Shown here: piece after piece, positions 24,640 through 37,039 of the stretch
Numbering within the stretch: the first letter of the stretch is position 1
Layout: each line of letters begins with the position of its first letter
Assembly: GCA_025331565.1 (NCBI GenBank)
Contig: JAFREQ010000049.1
Coordinates: forward strand, 3,816,501 to 3,880,500
Reading direction: 5' to 3'
Length of the DNA: 64,000 bases
DNA from: Holacanthus passer
Taxonomy: Eukaryota > Chordata > Actinopteri > Pomacanthidae
The notes under the pieces: generated by a model
What the model was told of the DNA's origin: nothing
Seen by the model: the letters and a program-made list of their open reading frames with translations, nothing else
Database searches by the model: none
Translations under genes and position numbers: made by a program

Positions 24640-25499
24640 ACATAACAAGCCCAGTGAAATGAAGTTTAATTTCACTGTTGCTATTTTTACTATACCGCCG
24701 GCCGACTTCAAGAGATGTCTCAGGGAGCCAGTACCTGCAATGATTGAATGGTGTCCATAGCAACCAACATCATTGGGTCCACCAGCAGTGTAGGTGTCTG
24801 TCAACAGAGAAGTAAGCCACTTATGACTATCTATACTATTTTATATATAGAATCAATGAAACACTCAGAGTGGCCTGTCCATCACAGTTTGATTGTTCCA
24901 GTGTTTAGCATATTGTGACTCTTTGTCACCTCTATAACTGAGACCCACTAGGGTCACAAAATATGATTCAATATAATCATTTCTGCACATGTGCCAATTC
25001 ATGCATTTTTACTTCCGACCTACGTTCATACAAGAAGTCATTTTTTTGCTGCTTAAATAATTTCTTTCCTCCCTCTTTCTTTTTAATGACACCACCCACA
25101 ACTGGGGCATCTCTGCTCTCCAACAATTTCTCCTCTGCGGCCTTACACATTAGAAATTCAAATGGGTTTGAATGCGGTGCGGAGAGAGACCAGCCTGTCC
25201 CTGTGGTTCCTATTTACAGTGCAGTGAGGCTGAAGTTCTCTCTGCTCTCAGATGTGAAGGAGTGAATGGTGGAGGGGGACTCTTTAGTCCCTCAGAGCTG
25301 TAATTGATTTGCTCTTTGTCCACCTGAGCTGTGGGGTCTGGCTCTGCAGATACCTGCTGACACACGGCCGCTCGCTTCATTCCACTTTCATCTTCAAATG
25401 CAGTTTCTCACAAAGTTGTGTCATTAATCTCAGCAAAAGCAAATACTTCACACAGTATGTTCATCCGAGGTTTGACAAAAGAATCGTTAATGAGCAGTG

Positions 25500-25870
25500 C
25501 ACATATCAGCTGGCACACTTTATCAACTTTCGTGCCTAATGAGGACTTTGCCTCTCAGATGGAAATCTCTTTCTATTGGCAGTTCGTCTGATTAAATATT
25601 AACAAGCCATATGTAGATGGATGCTGGATGTTTTTCCCATCCAGCGTGCCAATGATACAGAAAACTGGCATGAGCCCAGCTCTTTGATCAGGCCCTATCA
25701 CTCCTGCCTGTTAACAGACCCTCGCATTGATTTGTCACTTCACTCCATGACGCCACTGTTTTTGGCCCACCCAGTGTTTAACATCAGCTCTGTTCAATCT
25801 GACAGGAACCATCTCTCTGAAAGCTTCTGATTCCAATCTGAAAGTAACATCAAAGCGGTGTGGTTTTTAC
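25500..25870. other. Candidate conserved non-coding stretch
   Basis: The stretch has balanced composition, no recognised repeat and no homopolymers. It contains a small imperfect hairpin around GATGCTGGATG and CATCCAGCGTGCC (25620-25652). It includes an open frame of 69 codons without any family resemblance. It looks more like an enhancer-type intronic element than a gene. Conservation is untested. Confidence 0.2.
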
Positions 25871-27560
25871 CTTTGATAAGATAAGTTTTGACAGAGCAGG
25901 AAGTTTGTATTTTGATGCGACTGTCGTCTGCGTGTCCTTGTCCCTGTCTGAGGCGTATTTATTTTGAGGTGTTTGGAGAGGAGGTTGCCATGGAAAGGAG
26001 ACTTCCTGTGTGGGAGACTCTGGGTGGTGAGGCTGTGGCTGCTGCTAAGTCCTCAGCCAGAGCTGTAGTTTGTGATGGAGCAACACCACGGGGCTACGGA
26101 GGTGAGATGAGCTTTGAATTAAGCCTGTGGGGACCCTCGGGAACGGAGTGTGTGGGAAATAGTTTCAGGAATGGCGCTGAACCTTGACAGACTCCCTGAA
26201 AGTCCGTCAGGTTTAGGGATTAAAACCCCAGACAGACCTAAAAGTAGAGCTTAACGCCCAGGGCCTGATGAACCCACAAGGGGGCCCTGGGGCAGAAATG
26301 AGCTGTGGGCCCCTAATAAACCCCAAGAGACACACATTCCCCCTTAATCATTTAGCCCAGCAACCAACCAGCAGGTACTCCTACACCAGAACACCACTTG
26401 TAGTACTAGTACACTGTAGTACTTGAAGTAAGTAGCTAAAACAATGTTCTCTAATGGAGCTGTTTTTGTGCCATGCCCTACCCAAAACTTAACCACAGCA
26501 TTGCCACGTCATAAAACCTTCAACAATCACTGACTGTGTTTTGGAAGGCACAAACAAATGATGGCATCAGATCAGAAAACACCTCTGGGTGTCATTCTCG
26601 AGGGCATTGTTTTGGAGGACTTGTTGGTCGGTCAGTTTGTGACAGTTTGAGTGAACACAAATCAATTTAGGAATCTGCACGGTGTAATAGAAAATAGGCA
26701 CAATGGAATTGATAAAAGTATAAAAACTAGATTTTGACATAGGGTCTCACAAGTAGGTAAAGACAAAACTTTCTGGCCCTCCATTAAATTACATTTCATT
26801 TTTTGGCAAATGACAGTAGAGCTTCCAGGCAATGTTTCTCTGACCCCTGCCTTTTCTCAGCTATCCCACAATGCCATGAGAAGCAATTCACTAACATCCC
26901 ACAGAAAATAAATCAGACTTCTCCTCACATTTCCCTGCCTTTAGTGGGTCTTCACCATTTTTAAACATGTTCCTGAACAGTTACTGAGAAATCCTGGAGA
27001 CTCTGTAGCAGTGCACATTCAGTGAGTGTATATTTGCTGTTAGTTTCCATTATGGAGTAAAATGATGTGAAACACTTTCCTGGGGCCATTTTCTTTCTCC
27101 TCTCTGAGCAGTCTGAGCACATCCACGGGTCACTGTGCCGCCATGAATCTCCCTGGCCCACCTATTCATTCCATACATGCGTAATTAAATCTCATCCAGT
27201 GCAGAAGATAGAGTCACGTTCCCAAAATAAATTAAATCCCGCAAACATCAATTTGCAGCAGGAACAAGCTGTCGAGGTGCTTTATTGAGATGTATGAGCT
27301 GGAGGGTCCAAGCTAAATCAGCCGAGGAAGGTGACAGGATACCCCAGCACCACAGACTAATCCCCCCAACCTCCTGCTAAAACACAATCTTGCGTGTTCT
27401 CAACAGTGCTTGATGACTTTCTTGTGCAGTTACAATGTGAGAAATAAATAATAAAATGATGCAGTTATTTGATTTCATGTCTATAGTCATTGTGCAGTTT
27501 AGACAGACCCTGACCAAGCAGAATAAATGTATCTTTTTGGTCCACTTCAGCCCTTTCTTG

Positions 27561-27580
27561 TGATGATGATGATGATGATG
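27561..27580. repeat. (TGA)n trinucleotide repeat
   Basis: Six TGA units plus TG, uninterrupted. Confidence 0.95.
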
Positions 27581-29619
27581 CGGCCCTGGACTGAAACCAT
27601 TCAGAAAGTTATTACACTGCTTGCTGTGACAGACAGTTAAATCACTTCAGAGTACAATAGTCTGACTCAAAATGTCTGGGATGTTCGTTGCCGACAGGTA
27701 TTTTTATTAGCTGCTTTGTCCTCGCTCTCTTCCCCCTCAGCCTCAGACATGTGCAGAGCAGCATTGCGGCAACACGCTGCCTCTTAAATTCCTGTAATTA
27801 ACTTGCACATCACTCCACAGTGCTTCTTAACCCTGATAAGAATCTCATCACTGACCACTGGTTTTAACCTTCTTAATTAAACCATACCCTTTCTGCAATT
27901 AGGAGAAGAGAAGAGACCTTGGATATATCAATTTGGATGAAACTTTAATTTCTTGCCCTGTGGTTTCTCCTGCTCTGTAACAAATCTAAGCTGAAATAAC
28001 TGCAGATCACTAAAACTTCTGATAATAACCTCAGGCTTTTCTAGTATTAATTAGTTTTGGTAATGCCGAATGCAATACAGAAAAATAAACTGGGTCCCTC
28101 AGACACCCATCTGTGGTGTGCACCATTTTGGACTCATTTTAATTTTGAATGATGTCTTTGCACATGAATAATAAAACACAGGAAGCGAGAGACAAAAGTG
28201 AGTACAAACTGTGGAGGTGAGAGAAGGACAACCAACAACCAAGTTTTAAAACCTGACAAGAAAAGAACGCAACTGAGATGTGGGCTGAGAACTGACAGTG
28301 TACTACTGAAATATGCTCCCCATTCATTTGACTGAAAATTGCTCACTGACTTGCTGCTCTGTATCCATCTCTCAGTATGTCCATGAGTTGAAGCCTAAAC
28401 GCCTCAACAGATTAGCATCATACTGATTACAAGATGTGTCTGAGCTACATGCAGGGCCAAATAGTGACACACTGTACCCTGATAATATGGTGTGTTTATT
28501 TCATTGAAATAAAGATGGATTCAATGAAATGTGAAGTGACTGTGCAGTGAAAGGGAGGCTGAGCTCCCCTGAGTTTTCTGACTTGCCCTCTAGTTATTAA
28601 TATACTATACATGCATTCACTTTAACTCCTGAGCTGATGTTAGTCGAATATTATTTGATTTGGTTTGGAGCACTGAAGGTTCATGCATTCTCATGTGAAG
28701 ACGCTGCGTCTGCATCTATTGCAAAGCAAACTGTGGACGATTCCTCCAGTTATTTACGGCTCATAAAGTTTCACTCCACGAAATGACAGCGATACAGGCT
28801 CAATACAGAGTGTGATGCGTGATGCATGCTCACGTTTGAAAAGAGCCCATCTGATATGAGCTATAACCAATACTGTATATCAAGTAGATTACAGTGCGTG
28901 TCAGTGGACAAGGGAAAGGCTCTGGTCTGCTTACATAAATCTAGTCTACAGTCCTAAAAACCAGACACTGAGGCTGTCACTGTCAGTGCATTTAGATAAC
29001 ATATATGCATTGATATATGAACAGACAAAAAACAGTGTTTGGCCGTGGTGCACAGGTTAATAAGGGGAGGCAGGTAAAAACAACAAATGTGCATCTGTAG
29101 AGAACATTTGTCCCATTCAGCACTGTTCTGTATGACAGAAACCTCTTCAATGCTTCTGTTCATGCCTCTCTCCTGCCCTTTCTCCTCTCTGTAAGCAGAC
29201 TTTTTGGTACATCGAACGCTCACTTGCATAAACATTGAACATAATTTCCACAGTGGGGTGTTTGATCTTTGTCCAAATAGATAATTAGCTGGAGATGCCA
29301 TAGCATGCCACCCACCATCTCCCTGTCACGCCCGTGCAGTGAGGAGATGCTGGCAGAGAAAACTGATCCATTTCTAGCAGTGGGTCTCGCTCTGGCATCA
29401 GTGAGGGATCTTGAGGGGTTCTAGAGGGTTTTTGTTGGGAGGCTTTTGCCGGCTTGGGCTATTTATAGTGGCATTTACCCTGCAGGTGATCAGCATATTT
29501 TATTTAGGCTCACTAAGTGACTAGCTGAATGTTCCCACTTATCATCGTGCATCCTTGTGACACTAGTTTAGAAGATGTGCATGTTTTAATGGGACAGAAG
29601 TTCACCAAGAACAAAGCAA

Positions 29620-29830
29620 TCCATCTATTCATGGACATCCTTTTCCCCGGTCACGTCCAGCTCCTCCTAGGGGATGCTGAGGCGTTCCCAGGATAGATGG
29701 AATGTATATGGCTCCATTGTATTCTGGGTCTTCCCCAAGGTCATCCTACTACCAGTTGCCTGTTTCCAGAATACAAAGTGTCCGTGTCCATGTCCAGGAG
29801 GTATTCTGATCAGATGCCCGAACCACCAAT
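29620..29830 (-). mobile_element. C-terminal fragment of a non-LTR retrotransposon ORF2 (RTE/Rex-type)
   Basis: On the minus strand the fragment reads WFGHLIRIPPGHGHGHF near 29820-29770 and LSWERLSIPRRSW near 29690-29650. These match a phrase chain common to fish LINE ORF2 C-termini (WFGHLxRMPPxRxP ... AWERLGIP). On the + strand the end is marked by the wording TCCAGCTCCTCCTAGGGGAT and GAGGCGTTCCCAGGATAGAT. It is 5'-truncated and degenerate, so only a relic. Confidence 0.65.
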
Positions 29831-29939
29831 GCGAATGCTATACAAGCAAATGGATCATAAAGAAAGTGAAGCAGTGCTTTTCTGAAAATACAGAACAGCT
29901 GATTTTTAGCTCTGCTAGCTGCTGGCTCCAAGTATGACA

Positions 29940-30070
29940 ATGCCAGTCAGTCCAACACTCTGGTCTAGACTGAAATATCTCTGAATTGTAAGAGCTCTGA
30001 TGCCATGACTTTTTGTGCCATCATCAGTTTTGTGTTTGTGCATTAACAAAATGCTAAAATTACCAGGTTG
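29940..30070 (-). repeat. Second copy of the 'GTCATTAGGATTCAT' family, opposite orientation
   Basis: CTGGTCTAGACTGAAATATC, GCCATGACTTTTTGTGCCAT and GTGCATTAACAAAATGCTAA correspond, reverse-complemented and more diverged, to the repeat at 14840-15010 and its usual flank. Confidence 0.5.
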
Positions 30071-30139
30071 CTGTTTGGCAAATTAACCAGAATTAGTTGG
30101 GAGATGTTCCTCCAGGTGGGTTTTTTTTTAGCATTACAC

Positions 30140-30360
30140 AACTTTTCCAGTGTTTTTGAAATGTGTTGCTGGCATCAAATTTAAAATGAGCATATATTTT
30201 TCATAGAACAATAAAATGCTTCATTTTCAACATTTGATATGTCGTCTTTTCGCTATTGTCTATTTTGGAAATTTTGGAGTTTAAATGATCAAACCATCAA
30301 AATCTGTTTATATCAACATTTTACACAGCATCCCAACTTCTTTGGGAATTGTAGGTTGTA
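30140..30360. mobile_element. Half-copy of the TIR element seen at 9265-9805
   Basis: TTGAAATGTGTTGCTGGCAT and TTTTACACAGCATCCCAACT followed by TCTTTGGGAATTGTAGG parallel the right half of the 9.3-9.8 kb element in order and spacing. The left terminal repeat is missing. Confidence 0.6.
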
Positions 30361-30970
30361 ATAACAACAATATTAAGCAACAACAACACTAGGAACATTA
30401 AGTATTAGTGGAGGCCAACTTTCATTCTTGGTGGATGGTCGTACATTCCATGGGCTACTGCAAACCACAGCTGTTGTTTCCTTTTGTTTAACTGGAAATC
30501 TCAAGTGTGCTACTGGTGAAATTACTCGGCCTAATAATATTTTGTGTTTGTTGTTAGGTTCATTAATTGTTCGTCCAGGTGTTCCTTCCTTTGTTAGGCA
30601 CAAATGCTCATTTAGATTAATAGCAGTTATTATGTGCATTTAAATGTACTTAGGCTACTCACACTTTAGACTCAAACTTCAGTGCCAAAAACTTACCACC
30701 TACAGTCCCAAAATTATTTTCAGTAGTAGTCGTACTAGTAGTATTGACAGGTTAGATAGCTGAGTAACAGCAGCTGGATTTCGGCATAGCCAACGACAGC
30801 AGTTGGTCTTACTTGTAAATGTTTCTTTAAATTCAGATGTTGAGTCCTTGGATGATGAGACCATTTTCACAGGTGGAAGCCAGCACAGACCATTAGAAGC
30901 TGGAAGTTTTTGATCTGGACCTGGCTGTGAAGTGAAGTGAAAGCCCAATTTCAAAATAAAAGCCCCAGAA

Positions 30971-31030
30971 AAATAAGATAAGATAAGATAAGATAAACCT
31001 TTATTCGTCCCACAGTGGGGAAATTCACAA
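30971..31030. repeat. (AGATA)n with LINE-type tail
   Basis: Four to five GATAA units are followed by CCTTTATTCGTCCCACAGTG and GGGAAATTC, a tail present at the end of a common fish retroposon. The same family's interior may be the repeat at 63100-63740. Confidence 0.6.
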
Positions 31031-31089
31031 AAAAAAAAATGCTATACCGTAAGGCCATATGGAAAAGATTTGAGGTGCCCTCTATTGAC

Positions 31090-32170
31090 ATATTTTAAGA
31101 TAATCTTACAAACTTAGTTTAACAGAAATATCTATCAAGTTCTGTGATGCATCTGGTCCAAGCACGTTTGGAAATGGTGGTGCCTCTATTGAGTAATTTC
31201 AAAATACTTTAACACATGTAGTTCAACATTGTTATGAAACATATCCTGCAGGTTTTGTAAGGATTGGACAATCATGTTGACGTCAATTCTGATTTTTCAT
31301 CTGATTTGTGTTATACCACAACTATTTTTGGAATTTGTAGTGGCAGATTTGAATGAAACTTTCAGGGTATGAGTGAGTGAGAGAGATTGAAGTGAGACCA
31401 GTCACACACTTGTTTCACCATCACAAAGTCTGCTGCATTTTAATAATTGCGCACTCAGAATTTGGCCATTTGTTTCCCCCCTTCATCAGATTTGAACAGA
31501 ACACAGTGCGTATATGCAGAAGTCAGCACAGGGTGCTGCATTGTTCAAAGGCATCTTCAGTCATGAGCAAATATGTCATAGACCTTGCCCACGTGGACCA
31601 ATCAATATGGCACTTTAGAGTTTGATTAATACTTACAGCCAGAGCATGCACACCTAAATTTGTAAAATTCTGTCCACTAGATTTTAAGTTACAGGATTTT
31701 GATATTGGTGCTTTTGTAGACCTATTCCCAAACACTGCCTGAAGATATGTACCCAGATTTATGATGGCTGGACAGTTCATTTATGAGTTGTGTCTATTTT
31801 CCTGCTGCTCTGCCCTTTGTGAAGTACATTGGTCAATATCTTGAAAACTAAATATGATCTCAACAAACTTTGTTCCACTTTTGATGATCTTGATCCAACA
31901 ATGGTTCATAGTCAGTTTGGTAGCAATTGGACTTAGGAGGAGAGGTCAAATGTGTTTTTCTTAAAAATGGTGCCAAATCGATGCTGGCAAACTTTGAAGG
32001 TCCAAGAGGCTTTTTTAAACAGCACATTAAGCTGGACCTTTGTTTGAAATTTCAGGTTAGTCGGATTTATAGTTTGAGGGGCGTGTCCTTTCTCAGATTA
32101 CATTTTGGGGCTTTAATTATAGTGCCACCATCTGGCCGACTGGGCTCATATTTCTTGGGAAGCATTTGAC
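31090..32170. repeat. Possible interspersed repeat
   Basis: The wording (TTGAAAACTAAATATGATCT, CAACAAACTTTGTTCC, GGTAGCAATTGGACTTAGGA, AAAATGGTGCCAAATCG, GTGCCACCATCTGGCC) resembles non-coding repeats of fish of the same style as that at 11380. It is not assigned to a family. Confidence 0.35.
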
Positions 32171-32487
32171 CATCATTTCTAATTATTGGCTCAAGTTTTG
32201 TGTTTCTTCTCTTTCAGGACTTGAATTCGAATAAGACTTATCTATCTATACATACAATAGATGTTGGCCGTGTCTTACTGTCCCTGTGACATTCTTACCA
32301 TGCCAGTCCCTCAGCTTCCTCTAATTCATCAAACCTTACATTCAGAGTTTTTCCTCCTGTCAGTCACACTGTTTTCTGGCCTCAGGCCTGCTTTCCGTGT
32401 GGCATGTATGCCAGGCTCCCACAGTGCTGTTACGACTGCACCTCTAAACAGCTTGTGTGGTTAAGTGGGTGCTATGACTCCCTGCCG

Positions 32488-32490
<3 letters not shown>

Positions 32491-32520
<30 letters not shown>
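32491..32520. repeat. (TG)15 microsatellite
   Basis: Uninterrupted 30-bp TG run. Confidence 0.95.
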
Positions 32521-32524
<4 letters not shown>

Positions 32525-33171
32525 CTCCTGAGCACCCATGGAATCAGTGTGTATCTCTTCCTGAAACGTTGACAGGGATTGGTCATCAGAGACGAACAAA
32601 ATAGCAACAGCAGAGTTCTGAGTAATGAAGGAAGACAATTTGCAGAGGGATCAAAGAAAGTCTCAGAAAAATGAATATAATAATTTTTAGAGAGAAAAAG
32701 GAGAGTGCTGGAAGGCCTTCAAGTGTCTACTTTGCCAAGTAAAGTAATTTCTCTTTCCCCCCAGGCGCTCTCTCTTGTCTCATTCTCTCTATTCCTACGT
32801 AAGAACAAAAGATACCTCACCGAGTGAAAAGCCCTTGAATTTGAGCTGTTTTTTCTGATCACACAGCCGTGGTTTGTGGCTTCATCTCTTCTCTCTGTTT
32901 TTATCTCTGATGTGTTCCTCGCAGAGGGCTGCTGTAAGGGCAAAACATCATTTCTCGTCTGTGATTATTCATGACTAAGACCATATGCTGAATAGAAATA
33001 GCTTGTCATTCCAGACAGGTGGCCAATATGATTCTGTGAAAACTTGAAAAGGTGGTTTTGTAGTTTGATCAGAGGAAAGTAATCCCATCACTCCCAGCCT
33101 TTTTTTCACAATGCAATCTTTGATGCATTTTGTACTATTTGTTCACTGTGCTTGGAGGATCTTGTCTGTTC

Positions 33172-33203
33172 AAAGAACAGCAGCAAATTTGCTGCTGTTC
33201 TTT
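33172..33203. repeat. Perfect 32-bp palindrome
   Basis: AAAGAACAGCAGCAAA is followed immediately by its exact reverse complement TTTGCTGCTGTTCTTT, with no spacer. Directly visible; function unknown. Confidence 0.97.
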
Positions 33204-36200
33204 AATTTATCATCACCTGTGGGTTTCTTAAATTCACATAGTCTGCATGTGTGCTCCTGTGTAAAGTATGGCTGATATTTACTAAACCTGTCACAAATTA
33301 CCATGAGGGGAGCAAAAGTTTTTGCATCACTGTTTTCTTTTCAGCGTAGTGGGGTATTTACTGAGACTATATGTAAATGAGCCCAGCTGCAGTTGCATAA
33401 ACGTTACCGAAATGAGGTCTGATGCTGGGCTGTTTTGATGTATGTTGTCTATGTCTGGAAAGCAAGGGAGTGTAAAAGGAAGTGGTTTCTGCTGTTGAAC
33501 TTTAAATATTGTTTGAAGAGAAAACACTTTTAGAACATTAGCTCAATAAAAAGATCAGTAATTGAATGACTTTTAATAAAATGTTTAAAACTCCTTTGAC
33601 ATGATTCTTCCTTATTCATGTAAACAGACAATATCAGGACTTATTTAATAACTGTTGCAGGCTGTTTCAGTCATATGGCACTGGATAAATATAATATATA
33701 TAATGGGATAAAATATTGCCAGGGCTTACACCTGCTTTTCCAAGACAATCAGCTGCAGTGGTCAGTCAGCAGTAATTCAGGTCAGCAGCTATTTATACAT
33801 ATTTCCATTTCTTCCCCTCATATTCTGTGGCTCCAAACAGGAATGCCTTAAAATGCATATTACATCAGCTGAAACATGCGATTTCCAGCTGTGCTACTTT
33901 TCTTACCTGCAAAAAAAACCTTGGTGGAGCAAATAGGGACAATCATAATTTTTAGCTCAACACCTAAAACAGCCTGAAACTGAAGGTGAACTATGTGATT
34001 ATAAATTTCAATGTACTTCTCTTTGTATATTTCGCTTTAATCGAGTGTGCATTCACACACAGTAACTTGTTCTTTGCCTGTTATTTTGCAGAATGTGGCT
34101 ACATTCGACTGATCATCAGCTGATTCTGTTGTGTCTTCTTAGAGCATCACAGCATCAGAAGCATCAGTCCTACTGCTTGAAGCACAATACAGTTTCTTTG
34201 CTTATTAGCAAAGTTTGTGACCTTTGACCCATGCAGTCTGTCCTTATTTCCCTATTTCTCTTCAGTAAACAGTAGCGTAGTACTTACACTGTATAGCCAT
34301 AAAACACAGACGTCTGTTAGACACAAAACATGTACAAATACAAATTTACAAAAACAATGCATCACTTTAGTGTCACTACTTTATTATGCCAATATGTCAG
34401 TGTGCAGTTCAGTTCAGGGTATGACAAATCAGTCCATTCTGAAATACTGCAACTAATTGAATGAGTAGTTCTATCTCATGACCTCTGCTAATATGATACA
34501 TTGTAGCCAAACCTTTTCTTTCTGATTTTCAAGAGTAACCATCAAAATAGCTGTCAAAAGTTTAAATTTTTGAATTGATGATTGGATGATTTTTAACAAA
34601 GACAATTTTCAAGGGGCTCTGTAGCGCCCCCTTCCCACAGTGGTCTGGTGGTAAAACAGATAAGCCATGAAACAATCTAAAAAGAGAACAGTCATTATGC
34701 TGCCATTTCACATTAAGTGTATGAGGCTGTTAGAATGAGCTCCAGTGTGGCTCCATACTGGCTTAGCAGTGGGAAACCCTGTTCTCTATCTCCCTCTGTC
34801 ACTCTTTCCATCACCACCCCCCTTTACTTCACAGGAGTAGCAAAAGGAGGTCAGAGCGTCTCCAGAGATTTTTTTTCTGATTCCTCACATCCAGCCAACA
34901 GCTCCAGGCCAGCACCTCTCATAACCCTTCAGTTAGCATGTACACTATACAGTCCATCGATTACTTATTAATCAGTCTAAATAGCAAGAGGATTATATTA
35001 CAATCATGAAGCCATGTTCTTGCCTCTCTTAATTGACTCTGTCCTAAAAAAGCTGAGGTAAATATGCAATAAGCTGAGCCTGAACAAGACTCATCACTCA
35101 AGTAGCACCACCTTCTTACATCAGGACATGAATTACACCTCCTCGCTCCTTTTCCTCAGTCTTGAAGCTCGCAGCAAGTTGCCATTAGCTATTACCTTCA
35201 AAGTAATGAGGGTAATAAGCGTGGCCAGGATAGCACCACTCACTGATGAGCGCGTTCCTCTGTGTTTTACAGCCCCTCCTAGACGCTCAACCTCAGTCCT
35301 ACTGGCCATTTATTATTAAAGCCAGCCTAATAGCTGCTCACTGGGCTTTGGGTCTAACCTAGATAGGATGCTGTCTCAACCAGAGCAGTCCAGACTGCTC
35401 ACATTGGATCTGAAATGACACCATGCATATTGTATAAGACAATACCAATGTGGATGCAGCGCTGCCACAGACTGTATTGTGTGCCACTGATAAAAAATCC
35501 AGACTCCAAATCTAATCTCAGAATGTATCGTAGTGTTCTGATGTGTAATTATTTAGTTTTAATTGCAAACTAAGAAGCAAAGCAGATCACTGTGCCATTA
35601 AAGTGAGTGGGAAAGCTGGCAGTTGACTGAGACTGTGACAGGATCTGGTTTTACTATCAACTGTAGTGGAAAATACTGATGTCAATAAAGCGCCAACAAT
35701 ATGATAGTAAATCAACACAGTATTAAGAATTACAAGAAAGTTTGATGGATTTTGTGATAATACTGGTTGCCCTTATATTTTTTGCCAAAAAAAATACAGT
35801 ACAAAAGGTTTGTGTCAGTGAACATCCAGTGGAAGGATTTTACACTGCGGCTCAATCTGCATGCATGTTTCTGGAATTGTTGAGTACCTGACTCTGACCT
35901 GGTTTCCTTTGAAACATTATTTTTCGTTGTTTGTATGTAGGCCAAACCAGCACGAAACTGGCAAGCTTCCAGAAAGACAACAACAGCGAAATATTTTCCG
36001 TCTCTTCTTGTTCATTTCCTGTTGCTTTCTGCCGTAAAACTCCTCAATAATCCACTTAAGTACCAGTGTAAAGAGAATTACCCACAATGCCTCCTCACTG
36101 CCAATTAAAAAGCTCTCCTCTCATCATCCTGCGTGAAATTTTTCATCACATTTCACAGGAGGGTAAGCGCAAAGCAAGAAACACAAACATGCATAATAAA

Positions 36201-36519
36201 TTGTCCTCCTTTTTATGAAAAAGGCCAATGGACGTGTTTTATCTTTCATTATCTGCTCCGGGGGGATGCTGGAGATGGGCGCACGTCTTCCTGCTATTCA
36301 CATCTGCTATTCTGTCTCTCTCTTACTCATATTTTATTTGATGAAAAGATTTTTCAAAAGAGTTTTTTTCAACATGCCCCTCTCTCTGCCCTCTCTGTCT
36401 TGAATTATGTACTAAAAAAACACACATTTCACATTTCTCTCCATCTGTCCCTACATGCAGTGTCCTTTTTGTGATAACTTTTCTAAATAAGGAACTTCTG
36501 ATGTTTTACTAGGTGAGTT

Positions 36520-36890
36520 CGTCTTGTTTGCTTTGGTCCAACTACCTCAAACTGTACACAGCCTGAGAGTGATTGTATAGCAGTGTCCTAGAGACCCACC
36601 ATACTTGTTCTTCATTTGGATGATTGACTCAGTCCCCACCTGAAGGGCACAATCCTCATCTCTCCTGCTTTAAACTAGGCTATAAACCACCTGACTTGAC
36701 GAAGCCAGCAGAAGCACATCTTCTGCAAATAAGGGCAGAGATGCAGTCCTGAGGCAAGCACACCGGGCTACTCTTTTTCCTGGCTGGAACTTGAGATTTC
36801 ATCCATGACAATAAGTAACAGAGTTGGTAACAAACAATGCTTACACCCATTGAGAATGTGCTTGACCTGCTGAGACACAGCTCTCATTCT
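36520..36890 (-). mobile_element. RTE/Rex3-type reverse-transcriptase fragment
   Basis: Minus-strand reading across small frameshifts gives LPTLLLIVMDEISSSSQ near 36830-36780, then LFAEDVLLLASSSQ near 36737-36697. It follows the order of the RT active-site region in RTE-type LINEs (VLSPxLFxxVMDxIS ... LFADDVxLLASS), with FADD changed to FAED. Stops and frameshifts make it a relic. It runs antisense to the host gene. Confidence 0.7.
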
Positions 36891-37039
36891 GGTTGTACCA
36901 GGGCTAAATGGCTAATATATATAATAAAGGGATGGATAATGATTATAAGAGTAGTAGTAATAGAAAGTGACACAGTGGTTTACACTGAAAATAATAGTAA
37001 AAGTAAATGAATCCAAAACAGAGATATAAAAAAGAAATT

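Noticed and set aside
28954..29301. Open frame of 115 codons on the - strand
   Set aside because: No family resemblance and antisense in an intron; treated as chance.
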